DNA from: an uncultured Hyphomicrobiales bacterium
Lineage (GTDB): Bacteria > Pseudomonadota > Alphaproteobacteria > Rhizobiales > Rhizobiaceae
Reading direction: 5' to 3'
Length of the DNA stretch: 64,000 nt
Assembly (NCBI GenBank): GCA_943908365.1
Contig: CALTTH010000006.1
Coordinates: forward strand, 23,314-87,313
Below the pieces are notes generated by a model, which worked only from the letters and a program-made list of their open reading frames with translations, was not told where the DNA came from and did not search any database. Shown here piece after piece: positions 16,370 through 25,441 of the stretch. The position numbers and the translations under genes were made by a program. Positions within the stretch are counted from its first letter, which is position 1; every line of letters begins with the position of its first letter.

Positions 16370-17422
16370 TTACAGCTTGGGCGTATGGCTGGACCAGACG
16401 GGCTTGCTGATCGTCTGAAGTTCTGAGGTCGGTCTGCCTTCGATGCGTGCCAGGACGGCGTGGGCAAGTTCGCGACCCGCCAGTTTGATATCCTCGTTCA
16501 TCGTGTGGATTTCCGGTCGCAGCCAGTTGAGGAAGTCGGCGGATTGTTTCGACACGATATCCACGTCCGTTCCGATCTTCTTGCCACTCGCTTCGATCCC
16601 GGCGACGATCGCAATCGTCGAACTGCCGCTGATCGATACGATGCCATCCGGCACATCGTTGCCGCTCATCAACCGTGCGGTTTCCTGCTTCAGCACTTCC
16701 AACGGGGTGTCGTTGTTGATGTTGGGCAGAGCGAATTCGGTGATTCCAAAGTCTTTCAACCCACGCTCAAATCCCCGACGGGCAAAGTCGTGATAGGAGA
16801 ACTGGCTTTGTGGCAGCAGCACGGCCACACGTTTCCTGCCGCACTGGGCTAAACGCTTCATCGCCTCGTAGACATAGGCTTCGTTATCGAAGTCATGATA
16901 GGGGTGATCGATGCCCATGCTGCTTCTGCCATGGGTGGCAAAGGGCATGTTGCGCTCGGTCATCAGGCGCACGCGTGGATCTTCCGGGCGGACCTTGGAA
17001 ATGATGACGCCGTCTGCCGATCCCGTCTCCAGAATGTAGCGGATCGGGGTCATCGTATCCTTGGCATGTGTGTGCGGTGTCACCACCAGATGGTAGGGCG
17101 TGTTGGTCAAAACCTCAGTGATGCCGAAGACCATCTGCGAGGTAAAACCCATCAACTCCTCATCGACGCTGAGAACCAGCGCAATGACATTGGTCTTGCC
17201 GGTGCGAAGGCGAACGCCGGCACGGTTCGGCTGATAGCCAATCTGGCGGGCGACACGCCGCACGCGCTCCTTGGTATCAGCCCCGATATCGGGTGCGTCT
17301 TTCAAGGCGCGCGAGACTGTGGTGATGCCGAGACCCGTCATATAGGCAATGGTCTTGAGCGTCGGGCGTTCATTGGACGAAAGCGCTTGGCCGCCTGCCT
17401 CTATGTCCGTGCTATCGTTCAT
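16370..17422 (-). CDS. LacI-family transcriptional regulator
   Basis: A 350-residue repressor-type regulator. A helix-turn-helix lies at about residues 22-45 (LKTIAYMTGLGITTVSRAL), followed by the hinge (VARQIGYQPNRAG) and a periplasmic-binding-protein-like sensor domain (about residues 75-345) that would bind a sugar. The first ~15 residues are an acidic N-terminal extension before the HTH. The ATG at 17422 is preceded by GGAGGCGGCGG; an upstream in-frame codon at 17479 adds a non-conserved leader. It is divergent from a beta-mannosidase gene, and the shared intergenic region has a possible operator, so it most likely controls that gene and the aldo/keto reductase after it, with a mannoside or mannose derivative as effector. 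The effector is inference. Confidence 0.93.
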   Translation of the reverse strand: MNDSTDIEAGGQALSSNERPTLKTIAYMTGLGITTVSRALKDAPDIGADTKERVRRVARQIGYQPNRAGVRLRTGKTNVIALVLSVDEELMGFTSQMVFGITEVLTNTPYHLVVTPHTHAKDTMTPIRYILETGSADGVIISKVRPEDPRVRLMTERNMPFATHGRSSMGIDHPYHDFDNEAYVYEAMKRLAQCGRKRVAVLLPQSQFSYHDFARRGFERGLKDFGITEFALPNINNDTPLEVLKQETARLMSGNDVPDGIVSISGSSTIAIVAGIEASGKKIGTDVDIVSKQSADFLNWLRPEIHTMNEDIKLAGRELAHAVLARIEGRPTSELQTISKPVWSSHTPKL

Positions 17423-17897
17423 TTGCCGCCGCCTCCCATAACCGGACGGGCATCGTAGTGCGGTTTTATTCCGTTGCAAAGCTCAAGGTGTCGTAACCGG
17501 TACGGCTTGTTGCGTCGAGCGTCTGAAACGATGCAGATCAGCCGGCCGGAGAGAGGGCGAAACATGGGCGCAGGGAAGCGCGCTAGTTAGACATATGGAC
17601 GCCAGCACGGGCTCGATTGGTTTCTAAATAAGCTTAAAAAACGCTTATAATTATATGATATTTATAAAATATATTGATCTATCCTATCTGATTTCGGCTT
17701 GCGTAGATGTCGATGTTTGTTGATCGAAGTTTTCGGGCGTGACGGTCATAGTTTTTTACGATAACGTTTCCGCCCGGAGGAATTCTCGTTCTAATTTTTC
17801 ATGGCTGCGGAAGGAGCGACGACTCGTTTCACCGCATTGCTGACAGTGGATGGAGTCGCAACGCCATGGCCGTTGCGGAGTAAGCAGGGCAGTGAAA
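17423..17897. other. 475-base divergent control region, AT-rich core
   Basis: No gene is seen here. The segment 17625-17695 is strikingly AT-rich compared with the GC-rich genes around it and probably holds promoters for the LacI regulator and the beta-mannosidase. A LacI-type palindromic core is listed separately. Confidence 0.5.
17760..17771. promoter_or_regulatory. possible LacI-type operator
   Basis: The sequence GATAACGTTTCC has the central AACGTT palindrome and partial outer symmetry typical of LacI/GalR-family operators. It is about 125 bases ahead of the mannosidase start and between the two divergent genes. The outer positions are not symmetric, so this is a weak call. Confidence 0.35.
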
Positions 17898-20354
17898 ATG
17901 GCATCAACTTACGCAAGCGATCTCGTTATCGATCTTTCAGGCCAGTGGCGGTTGGCATCGGCCGAGGGTGATCATGCAACCACAATGATGATTCCGGGTG
18001 ACGTCCATACGGCGCTACGCGAGGCGTCGATCATTCCCGATCCCTATTTCGGCCGCAACGAGAACGACGTGCAGTGGGTTGCGCATCGCGACTGGATTAT
18101 CGAGCGCAGTTTTACGGTCGATGAGGTCGATGCCAACTGGTATCTCGATATCGACAATCTCGACACGGTGGCCGTGGTCTTCGTCAATGATGTGCCGGTG
18201 CTTGCGGCCGACAATTGTTTTCGGCGCTACCGACCGGACGTGTCCTCGGCTCTTCAGCCGGGTGAAAACACCATCCGCATCCATTTCCATTCCAGCATCA
18301 AGGCAGGCGCGGACCGCCAGGCGGCTCAGCCCTTCTATGTACCGTATCACCCGGGCAACTCACCCATCCCCAACGGCAATCTCCTGCGTAAACCGCAGTG
18401 CCATTTCGGCTGGGACTGGAACATCGCGATCGCGCCGCTCGGTGTTTATGGAACCATCATGCTGCGCCGGCTTGAGACAGCGCGTATCGAGCATGTCACG
18501 ACCACGCAGCATCATCGGGATGGCGGTGTTGAACTGCATGTCGAGGTGACACTCTATGCAGCCCAGCCTGCCAGCCTGCCTGTGCATCTGTCGCTCGGCG
18601 ACGAACGGCTGCGCCTCGATTGTGGCGTCTCCGCCGGTGAAACTGTCATCCGCCACGTGTTCTTCGTCGAGAATCCCAAGCTCTGGTGGCCGGCTGGAAG
18701 TGGGGAGCAGGCGCTTTATACGCTGAGCGTCGAATTGCCAGACGAGACGATAACCCGTCAGATTGGCTTGCGCACAGTCGAGCTTCTGACAGATAAGGAT
18801 GAGGCCGGAAGCCGTTTTGCGCTGCGCGTCAATGGCCGTGAAATCTTCTGCCGCGGTGCGAACTGGATCCCGTCGGACGCGCTGTTTTCGCTCTCAAGTG
18901 CAGAGAAGACTGAAGACCTGCTTCAGTCTGCTGTCGAAGCCAATATGAACATGATCCGCGTCTGGGGCGGTGGCTTCTATGAACCTGACTGGTTCTATGA
19001 CCTTTGCGATCGTCTCGGCCTGATGGTCTGGCAGGACTTCATGTTTGCCTGCAATCTCTATCCCTGCACCGAAGACTTCCTCGACAATGTCGAGCTCGAG
19101 GTCGACTATCAGGTGAAGCGGCTGGCCTCGCATCCCTCGATTGCGCTCTGGTGCGGCGACAACGAACTCGTCGGCGCGCTGAACTGGTTTGAAGAATCGC
19201 GCAACAATCGCGACCGCTATCTCGTCGCCTATGATCGCCTCAACCGCACTATCGAGCGCGCGCTGAAAAAGGCTGCACCATCGTCCATCTGGTGGCCGTC
19301 AAGCCCGGCCTCCGGTTATCTGGATTATGGCGACGCTTGGCACGCCGACGGTTCGGGCGACATGCATTACTGGTCCGTCTGGCACGAGAACAAATCCTTC
19401 GACGATTATCGGACGGTGCGTCCGCGGTTCTGCTCGGAGTTCGGTTTCCAATCCTATACCTCCATGCCGATTATCCGCACCTATGCGGACACCAAGGACA
19501 TGAACATCGCGTCCCCTGTGATTGAGCTCCATCAGAAGAATGCGGGCGGCAATGAGCGCATTGCCGGAACGATGTTCCGCTATTTCCGCTTTCCGAAGGA
19601 CTTCGAGAACTTCGTCTATGTCAGCCAGGTGCAACAGGCGCTCGCCATCAAGACAGCCGTCGAATATTGGCGTTCGCTCAAACCCCATTGCATGGGCACA
19701 CTCTATTGGCAGCTCAACGACACATGGCCCGTCGCCTCATGGTCGAGTCTCGACTATGGCGGTAGCTGGAAAGCCCTGCATTATGCGGCAAGGCGCTTCT
19801 TCCAGCCGGTTGCCGTGTCAGCCGTGCCGTCTGAAGACGGCAAATCGGTTCGCTTCTCCATGGTCAACGATACGTTGGATGACGTCGAAATCGACATGAA
19901 CATCTTCGCGCTGGCGCTCGATGGCGTTCGGATTCCGCTGAAATCCGCCAGCGGCACCTGCGGACCGGATGCCGCATCGCTCTTGACCGAGATCGAGCTG
20001 GATCAAGTTCCAGCCGGCGCGCTGCTCTCCTGGAATTTCATCGCCTCCAACGGCATGTTGGGCGAGGGGCATCACGTGCGTGAAACCTACAAGGCGCTCG
20101 ATCTGCGGCCCTCGGATCTCAGCCATCAGGTAACGGCGTTGGACAATGGGGACTTCGAGGTGGAGGTTCAGGCGCGAGGCCTTGCGCTCTTCGTCATGGT
20201 GGAAGCCGATATCGCTGGGCGCTATTCTGACAACTACTTCGATCTGGCTGCGGGAGAAAGCCGTCGCATCGTCTTCTCGCCAAGCGACAAATCGAGGACG
20301 GACAAGCCGTCATTTAAGCTCTTCGATCTTTACATGTCGCAGTCGCAAGCTTGA
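17898..20354 (+). CDS. beta-mannosidase, glycoside hydrolase family 2
   Basis: This 818-residue protein is a GH2 retaining glycosidase of the beta-mannosidase type, which removes terminal beta-mannose from oligosaccharides. No signal peptide is seen, so it acts in the cytoplasm on imported material. The jelly-roll N-domain (about 10-190) includes VQWVAHRDWIIERSF, the GH2 immunoglobulin-like domain follows, and the TIM barrel (about 295-620) carries the acid/base segment WCGDNELVG, where beta-mannosidases have the NE pair, and the nucleophile segment RPRFCSEFGFQS. WGGGFYEPDWFYDLCD is a further family hallmark. The ATG at 17898 starts homology; an in-frame ATG or GTG further upstream would add about 16 residues without support. 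The LacI regulator lies divergently. Confidence 0.93.
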   Translation: MASTYASDLVIDLSGQWRLASAEGDHATTMMIPGDVHTALREASIIPDPYFGRNENDVQWVAHRDWIIERSFTVDEVDANWYLDIDNLDTVAVVFVNDVPVLAADNCFRRYRPDVSSALQPGENTIRIHFHSSIKAGADRQAAQPFYVPYHPGNSPIPNGNLLRKPQCHFGWDWNIAIAPLGVYGTIMLRRLETARIEHVTTTQHHRDGGVELHVEVTLYAAQPASLPVHLSLGDERLRLDCGVSAGETVIRHVFFVENPKLWWPAGSGEQALYTLSVELPDETITRQIGLRTVELLTDKDEAGSRFALRVNGREIFCRGANWIPSDALFSLSSAEKTEDLLQSAVEANMNMIRVWGGGFYEPDWFYDLCDRLGLMVWQDFMFACNLYPCTEDFLDNVELEVDYQVKRLASHPSIALWCGDNELVGALNWFEESRNNRDRYLVAYDRLNRTIERALKKAAPSSIWWPSSPASGYLDYGDAWHADGSGDMHYWSVWHENKSFDDYRTVRPRFCSEFGFQSYTSMPIIRTYADTKDMNIASPVIELHQKNAGGNERIAGTMFRYFRFPKDFENFVYVSQVQQALAIKTAVEYWRSLKPHCMGTLYWQLNDTWPVASWSSLDYGGSWKALHYAARRFFQPVAVSAVPSEDGKSVRFSMVNDTLDDVEIDMNIFALALDGVRIPLKSASGTCGPDAASLLTEIELDQVPAGALLSWNFIASNGMLGEGHHVRETYKALDLRPSDLSHQVTALDNGDFEVEVQARGLALFVMVEADIAGRYSDNYFDLAAGESRRIVFSPSDKSRTDKPSFKLFDLYMSQSQA

Positions 20355-20440
20355 AAGCCGACTATGATCTTCTAATCTAACTGCACCACGATCCGCCCCC
20401 TTCGCGGCGGATCAGCAATTCCATACAAGGGAGGAAAACC

Positions 20441-21475
20441 ATGGCCTGGCAACCGGCTGAAAACCGCTACGCATCCATGAAGTACAATCATTGCGGCCGC
20501 ACCGGCCTCAAGCTTCCGGCCATATCACTTGGTCTCTGGCACAATTTCGGCAACGATTTTTCCCACAAGACGAAGCAGGAGATTTGCCGCAAAGCCTTCG
20601 ATCTCGGCATCACCCATTTCGATCTTGCGAATAATTACGGTCCGCCTCCAGGCAGCGCCGAGAGCGCCTTCGGCGAAATCCTCAAAACCGATTTTGCCGG
20701 TTATCGCGATGAGCTGATCATCTCCTCCAAGGCGGGCTACAATATGTGGCCGGGTCCTTATGGCGAATGGGGTAGCCGCAAATATCTGATCTCGTCGTGC
20801 GACCAGAGCCTGAAGCGTATGGGTCTCGACTATGTCGATATCTTCTATTCCCACCGTTTCGATCCGGACACGCCGCTGGAAGAGACCTGCGGCGCGCTCG
20901 ATCACATCGTGCGGTCGGGCCGGGCGCTCTATGTCGGCATCTCGTCATATAATTCGCAGCGCACGCGTGAGGCTGCGGCAATCCTGAAAGATCTCGGCAC
21001 CCCGTGCATCATCCATCAGCCGAGCTATTCGATGATCAACCGGTGGATCGAGGAGGACGGCCTTGTCGATACGCTGGAAAAACTCGGCATCGGCTCCATC
21101 GTCTTTTCTCCGCTGGCCCAAGGCATGCTGACGACGAAGTATCTGAACGGCGTGCCGGATGCGAGCCGCGCCAGCCAGAACAAGTCGCTCAACCCCGCCT
21201 TCCTCAATGATCGCAATATCGAGAATATACGCGGGCTGAATGCCATCGCCGAACGGCGTGGACAGACGCTGGCGCAGATGGCGATTGCCTGGGTGCTACG
21301 CGGCGGTCACATCGCATCTGCACTGATCGGCGCAAGCCGGCCAGAACAGGTTGAAGATTGCGTGAAGGCTCTTGAGAAGCCGGACTTCACCGCGGACGAA
21401 CTGGCCGAAATCGATCGCTATGCACGCGATGCAGACATCAACCTCTGGGCCAAATCCGCCGAACTGAAAAAGTAA
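20441..21475 (+). CDS. aldo/keto reductase, YghZ/GPR type
   Basis: A 344-residue NADPH-dependent aldo/keto reductase (AKR14-like; relatives reduce L-glyceraldehyde 3-phosphate or methylglyoxal). The catalytic tetrad is visible as D in FDLANNYGPPPGSAE with the Tyr, K in ISSKAGYNMWPGPYG, and H in DIFYSHRFDPDTP; the cofactor region is GASRPEQVEDCV near the C-terminus. The start follows a strong GGGAGG ribosome site. It lies 86 bases after the mannosidase and is probably in the same transcription unit, where it could act on an aldehyde or ketose arising from mannose use; that link is inference. Confidence 0.92.
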   Translation: MAWQPAENRYASMKYNHCGRTGLKLPAISLGLWHNFGNDFSHKTKQEICRKAFDLGITHFDLANNYGPPPGSAESAFGEILKTDFAGYRDELIISSKAGYNMWPGPYGEWGSRKYLISSCDQSLKRMGLDYVDIFYSHRFDPDTPLEETCGALDHIVRSGRALYVGISSYNSQRTREAAAILKDLGTPCIIHQPSYSMINRWIEEDGLVDTLEKLGIGSIVFSPLAQGMLTTKYLNGVPDASRASQNKSLNPAFLNDRNIENIRGLNAIAERRGQTLAQMAIAWVLRGGHIASALIGASRPEQVEDCVKALEKPDFTADELAEIDRYARDADINLWAKSAELKK

Positions 21476-21485
21476 GGCGAGCGCA

Positions 21486-21511
21486 CCGCTCGGGCATTTT
21501 AGCCCGAGCGG
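21486..21511 (+). terminator. strong hairpin after the aldo/keto reductase gene
   Basis: A perfect 10-bp GC-rich stem (21486-21495 with 21502-21511, loop ATTTTA) begins 10 bases after the stop codon. There is no clear T-tract behind it, so it may protect the 3' end or act with other factors. Confidence 0.6.
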
Positions 21512-21666
21512 GCAACCGTCGAGTCGCTCGTTACATTAGAGATGGTGAACTTTAATTTCCTCCTCTAAACCATAGTCAACATTACGATATTGTAATTTCT
21601 TGCTTCAGTTTCCGTTCATCCTCGGTGCGGTAGGGTCACTCCATCAGAACAGCAAAGGAAACACCC

Positions 21667-21996
21667 ATGAAAAAGCTCGTCACCGTTTTTCTGGCTGCGA
21701 CAATTCTCGCAGCACCGATGGCTCAGGCGCAGGGTCGCCATGACCATGGGCATGACCGCCGTGGGGTTCACGAACGGACTGTCACGACCAAGAAGGTGAT
21801 CATCAAGAAGCACCGCTGGGACCGCGGTCAGCGTTTGACGCCCGCTCAGCGACGTCACTTCGTCGACCGTCGTGAATATCGCCGCTATCATCTGAGAGAA
21901 CCGCGCCGCAATGAGCGCTGGGTGCGCGTCGACAACCAGTTCCTGTTGATCGATGCCGTCAGTGGCCTGATCATTGGCCTGGCCGCAGCGCGATAG
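21667..21996 (+). CDS. RcnB-like exported basic protein
   Basis: A 109-residue protein with a signal peptide (MKKLVTVFLAATILAAPMAQAQ, cleavage after AQA). The mature part is very basic and rich in His and Arg: HDHGHDRRGVHER, then the RcnB-type segment WDRGQRLTPAQRRHFVDRR..YRRYHLREPRRNERWVRVDNQFLLID, and a short hydrophobic C-terminus. RcnB-family proteins are periplasmic and linked to nickel/cobalt homeostasis in E. coli, but many relatives have no proven function. Its position beside the zinc genes is suggestive only. It is convergent with the COG0523 GTPase, with a terminator between. Confidence 0.82.
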   Translation: MKKLVTVFLAATILAAPMAQAQGRHDHGHDRRGVHERTVTTKKVIIKKHRWDRGQRLTPAQRRHFVDRREYRRYHLREPRRNERWVRVDNQFLLIDAVSGLIIGLAAAR

Positions 21997-22010
21997 CAGT
22001 GAACAGGTAG

Positions 22011-22039
22011 GCGGGCGCATCGAGCGCCCGCTTTCTCTT
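22011..22039 (+). terminator. rho-independent terminator between convergent genes
   Basis: A perfect 8-bp stem GCGGGCGC/GCGCCCGC (22011-22018 with 22024-22031) is followed by TTTCTCTT. It ends the RcnB-like gene and lies seven bases from the end of the convergent GTPase gene. Confidence 0.85.
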
Positions 22040-22045
22040 GGAGGG

Positions 22046-23251
22046 TCAGGCTGCCTGTCTGTTCCAATCGGGGAATGGATCGTTCAGCGTCTGCCAGGCA
22101 TCCGGCGTAAAGCTTTTCGCGTCGATGAGGCAGGCATCGAGTTCATGGCGAAGTGCTGCCTCACTCATGGGGTCTGCGCCGATGAAGACGATCTCTTGTC
22201 GCCTGTCTCCCCAGATAGTGTCCATGTAAGGTGCCAGCATCTTCTCGAAGCTCGGATCATCCGGCCAACGTGTTTTTGGTACGGAGGACCACCAGAGCCC
22301 CATCTTGCCGGTTTTCACCAAGGCGCCCGCCTGGCTGATTTCGCCTACATGGTTAGGCCGCGTGGCCAGCCAGAAGAAGCCCTTGGCGCGGATGACACCC
22401 GGCCAGTCGCGATTGATGAAGGCATGGAAGCGAGCGGGGTCGAAGGGCCGCTTTGCCCGGTAGACGAAGGAGCGGATGCCGTATTCTTCCGTTTCCGGTA
22501 TGTGACCCTTGAAGCCGTGCAACTCCTTGAACCAGAGCGGATGCGTTTCGGCCTTGGCAAAATCGAAAAGGCCAGTACCGAGTATCGCCGCTGAATCGAC
22601 TTGTCCGAAATCGACCTCGACAAAACGAGCGTCGGGATTGAGACCGACGACGATCTTGCGGGCAGCATCAAGCTCTGCAGGGCTGGCGGCCGAGACCTTG
22701 TTCAGCACCACAACATTGGCGAACTCAATTTGTTCGACCAGAAGATCGACGAGCGTGCGATTGTCAGCTTCACCCGCCGTTTCGCCGCGATCCGCCAGAA
22801 AATCCGCCGAGCCGTAGTCCTTCAGCAGATTGGCGCAATCGACCACGGTCACCATGGTGTCAAGCTGGGCGACATCCGACAGGCTGTCACCCTTGTCGTC
22901 GCGGAAGTCGAATGTGGCCGCAACCGGCAGCGGTTCGGCGATGCCTGTGGACTCGATCAGCAGGTAATCGAAACGATCCTGCTCAGCCAATTGCCTTACC
23001 TCGTTCAAAAGGTCGTCTCTCAGCGTGCAACAGATGCAGCCATTGGTCATCTCGACCAACTGCTCCTGCGTACGCGACAGGTTCGCTCCGCCATCGCGAA
23101 TGAGAGCCGCATCGATGTTGACCTCGCTCATGTCGTTGACGATCACCGCGACCCGCAGTCCCTCGCGATTACTGAGAATGTGATTGAGAAGGGTGGTTTT
23201 GCCGGCTCCGAGAAAACCGGAAAGAACCGTGACTGGCAGCTTCTTTTTCAT
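22046..23251 (-). CDS. COG0523 GTP-binding metallochaperone (CobW/ZigA/YciC family)
   Basis: The 401-residue G3E GTPase has the Walker A motif GFLGAGKTTLLNHIL near residue 12, the family metal-binding motif GCICCTLR near residue 72, the Walker B/ESTG segment LLIESTGIAEP, and NKVSA as the base-recognition loop; the C-terminal CobW_C domain spans about residues 260-390. COG0523 proteins deliver metals, and members under Zur control serve zinc supply in deficiency. A Zur-box-like palindrome lies within 15-35 bases upstream of the start (separate entry), and znuA follows upstream on the same strand, so a zinc role is likely. The metal specificity is inferred from context. Confidence 0.92.
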   Translation of the reverse strand: MKKKLPVTVLSGFLGAGKTTLLNHILSNREGLRVAVIVNDMSEVNIDAALIRDGGANLSRTQEQLVEMTNGCICCTLRDDLLNEVRQLAEQDRFDYLLIESTGIAEPLPVAATFDFRDDKGDSLSDVAQLDTMVTVVDCANLLKDYGSADFLADRGETAGEADNRTLVDLLVEQIEFANVVVLNKVSAASPAELDAARKIVVGLNPDARFVEVDFGQVDSAAILGTGLFDFAKAETHPLWFKELHGFKGHIPETEEYGIRSFVYRAKRPFDPARFHAFINRDWPGVIRAKGFFWLATRPNHVGEISQAGALVKTGKMGLWWSSVPKTRWPDDPSFEKMLAPYMDTIWGDRRQEIVFIGADPMSEAALRHELDACLIDAKSFTPDAWQTLNDPFPDWNRQAA

Positions 23252-23262
23252 GGAATACCTCG

Positions 23263-23282
23263 TTTGTTATAACATTACATTC
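23263..23282. promoter_or_regulatory. Zur-box-like operator upstream of the COG0523 GTPase
   Basis: The sequence contains a perfect palindrome TGTTATAACA at 23265-23274 with a flanking ATTACATTC half, matching the alphaproteobacterial Zur pattern of the type ATGTTATA..TATAACAT. It lies just upstream of the GTPase start codon (23251), in the gap to znuA. Confidence 0.7.
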
Positions 23283-23331
23283 ATAGTCCGAAAGAAGGGC
23301 GGTCCGTGCCGCCCTTTGCCCTTGCGTCAGA

Positions 23332-24393
23332 TCAGGACAGGCAGTTCTTCAGCGAACTGGCGATGCCGCGCATCAGCTTAAAATAGAGATCGGGCCCCGC
23401 TTCCAACGTGCCGGCCTCCGGGTCCAGCGTACCGGATTTGGCGTTGGTGCCTTCGATCACGACGTTGACCAGCTTCGGCTCGAACTGCGGTTCGGCAAAT
23501 ACGCAGGTCGCGTTGAGTTCCTTGACCTTGGCCTGGATCTGTTTGATGCGGTCGGCACCCGGCATATTTTCGGGGCTGACGGTGATGGAGCCTGCCGTCT
23601 TCACACCGTAACGGTGTTCGAAATACTGGTATGCATCATGGAAAACGATGAAGGGCTTGTCCTTGATCGGCGCGACGGTTGTCGCAAGTTCCTTGTCGAG
23701 TGCGTCGAGATTATCGACCAGCTTCTTGGTGTTTTCCTGATAGGTCTTGGCATTGGCCGGATCGGCGGTCATCAGCGTCTTTTCGATTTCCGTCGCCATC
23801 GCCCTTGCGTTGGCAGGATCCAGCCAAAGATGCATGTCGTATTCGCCGTGGTCGTGTTCGTCCTCATGGGCATGGGCGTGCTCACCCTCATGCGCGTGGT
23901 CGTGACCCTTTTCGCCCTCATGCGCATGATCATGACCCTCATGATCGTGCTTATCGTCGCCCTCGTGGGCATGGTCGTGGCCTTTCCCCTCCGCATGATC
24001 ATGACCTTCATGGTCGCCATGGTCGTGGGCTTCGAAGGGGCCGCCTTCGCGGAAACTCAGCTTTTCGATGCCGGGTGCATCATCCAGTTCGACGACTGTC
24101 GCCTTTCCGGCCAGCGATTCCAGCGGCTTTTCGAGAAACTTCTCCAGTCCGTCACCGACCCAAAACACAACGTCTGCATTTTCGAGCGCCCTGGCATTGG
24201 ACGGCTTGAGGGTATAGGTGTGCGGTGATGCACCGCCATCGACGATCACTTGCGGCACTGCAACGCCTTCCATGATGGATGCCACCAGCGAGTGGATCGG
24301 CTTGATCGACACAACGACATTCGGCGCGGCCATGGCATTGGAAGCCCCGATCATGGCAGCAGAAGCGAGGAGGAGGGCGGCGAGTGACTTCAT
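23332..24393 (-). CDS. znuA: zinc ABC transporter substrate-binding protein ZnuA
   Basis: ZnuA is the periplasmic zinc receptor of the high-affinity ZnuABC importer. The 353-residue protein has a signal peptide (about residues 1-22, ending SNAMA), the cluster A-I signature VVSIKPIHSLVASIM with its metal-binding histidine, SPHTYTLKPS with the second histidine, and EPQFEPKLV near the C-terminus. A His/Asp/Glu-rich loop of about 70 residues (roughly 120-190), made of repeated HDHEGHDHAHEGE-like units, is the expected mobile zinc-capturing loop and is longer than in E. coli. The gene is divergent from znuC-znuB-zur across a region with Zur-box-like repeats. Confidence 0.97.
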   Translation of the reverse strand: MKSLAALLLASAAMIGASNAMAAPNVVVSIKPIHSLVASIMEGVAVPQVIVDGGASPHTYTLKPSNARALENADVVFWVGDGLEKFLEKPLESLAGKATVVELDDAPGIEKLSFREGGPFEAHDHGDHEGHDHAEGKGHDHAHEGDDKHDHEGHDHAHEGEKGHDHAHEGEHAHAHEDEHDHGEYDMHLWLDPANARAMATEIEKTLMTADPANAKTYQENTKKLVDNLDALDKELATTVAPIKDKPFIVFHDAYQYFEHRYGVKTAGSITVSPENMPGADRIKQIQAKVKELNATCVFAEPQFEPKLVNVVIEGTNAKSGTLDPEAGTLEAGPDLYFKLMRGIASSLKNCLS

Positions 24394-24417
24394 AGGGTAT
24401 GCTCCACTTGTATCGAA

Positions 24418-24458
24418 GTGTAACGTTATTACATAAGTTGCGTAACGCTATAACGTAT
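24418..24458. promoter_or_regulatory. Zur-box-like repeats in the znuA-znuC divergent promoter
   Basis: Two related elements occur: GTAACGTTATTAC (24420-24432) and GTAACGCTATAACG (24442-24455). The CGTTAT and ATAACG halves are inverted relative to each other, and the second element differs from the TGTTATAACA core upstream of the COG0523 gene at few positions. They lie 25-65 bases from the znuA start and 40-80 from the znuC start, the right place for repression of both operons by Zur. Confidence 0.68.
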
Positions 24459-24496
24459 GGCATAGCCATGTGCAACAGCCGCAATCGGAAATTCCC

Positions 24497-25441
24497 ATGC
24501 TTCATTCTCCGGCCAAAAACGACGGAAATCTCGTCTCCCTGTCCAGTGCAGGTGTGAGACGCAGCGGGCGTTGGCTGGTGCGCGGCGTCGATTTTTCCGT
24601 CCGTCGCGGCGAGATCGTGACGCTGATTGGACCGAACGGATCTGGCAAGTCCACGAGTGCCAAGATGGCGATCGGCGTGATGAAGCCGGATGAAGGAAAG
24701 GTCGCGCGTTTGGCCGGCCTGAAGGTTGGCTACGTGCCGCAAAAGCTTTCCGTCGACTGGACGATGCCTTTGACCGTCTGGCGGCTGATGACGCTGACCG
24801 GAGCCTTGCCGCCAAGGGAGATCGACGCGGCGTTGAATGCCACCGGCATCGCGCATCTCGCCAAGGCCGAGGTGCAGCATCTGTCGGGTGGAGAGTTCCA
24901 GCGTGCGCTTCTGGCGCGTGCGATTGCCCGCAAGCCCGATCTGCTCGTTCTGGATGAGCCGGTGCAGGGTGTGGATTTTTCCGGCGAGATTGCGCTTTAT
25001 GATCTTATCAAGACCATCCGCAATTCGACGGGCTGCGGCATTCTCCTGATCTCCCATGATCTGCACGTGGTTATGGCGGAGACCGATACTGTGATTTGCC
25101 TGAATGGCCATGTCTGCTGCCGCGGCACGCCGCAGGCCGTGAGCCAGAGCCCGGAATATATGCGCCTCTTCGGCGGTGCGGCTGCCAAGGGACTGGCAGT
25201 CTATAGCCACCACCATGATCATACCCATCTGCCGGATGGACGCGTAATGCATTCCGACGGCTCGGTGACCGACCATTGCCATCCCGATGATGGGCACCAT
25301 CATGAGCATAATTACGCCGATGATCATGTCCACGCACATAATCATTCCCATGATGAACAAGAAGATGCCTGTGGCTGCGGCCATCGCCATGATCATCGCT
25401 CTGATGAAACGACCCATGCGCCCGGAGTAAAGCATGTTTGA
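24497..25441 (+). CDS. znuC: zinc ABC transporter ATP-binding protein ZnuC
   Basis: ZnuC is the ATPase of the ZnuABC importer. The 314-residue protein contains Walker A GPNGSGKST near residue 44, the ABC signature LSGGEFQRALLARA near residue 130, Walker B LLVLDEPVQGVD and the switch histidine in LLISHDLHVV. After the ATPase core comes a tail of about 80 residues (from about 235) very rich in histidine, ending with a CGCGHRHDH cluster, which probably buffers zinc in the cytoplasm. The ATG at 24497 is preferred because it begins the conserved region and GGAA precedes it; a GTG at 24470 would add nine residues and overlap the promoter. It overlaps znuB by eight bases. Confidence 0.95.
   Translation: MLHSPAKNDGNLVSLSSAGVRRSGRWLVRGVDFSVRRGEIVTLIGPNGSGKSTSAKMAIGVMKPDEGKVARLAGLKVGYVPQKLSVDWTMPLTVWRLMTLTGALPPREIDAALNATGIAHLAKAEVQHLSGGEFQRALLARAIARKPDLLVLDEPVQGVDFSGEIALYDLIKTIRNSTGCGILLISHDLHVVMAETDTVICLNGHVCCRGTPQAVSQSPEYMRLFGGAAAKGLAVYSHHHDHTHLPDGRVMHSDGSVTDHCHPDDGHHHEHNYADDHVHAHNHSHDEQEDACGCGHRHDHRSDETTHAPGVKHV

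Noticed and set aside
23820..24035. Short tandem repeats resembling a CRISPR or satellite array
   Set aside because: The repeats are in frame within znuA and encode the His/Asp/Glu-rich zinc-binding loop; there are no unique spacers of constant length.
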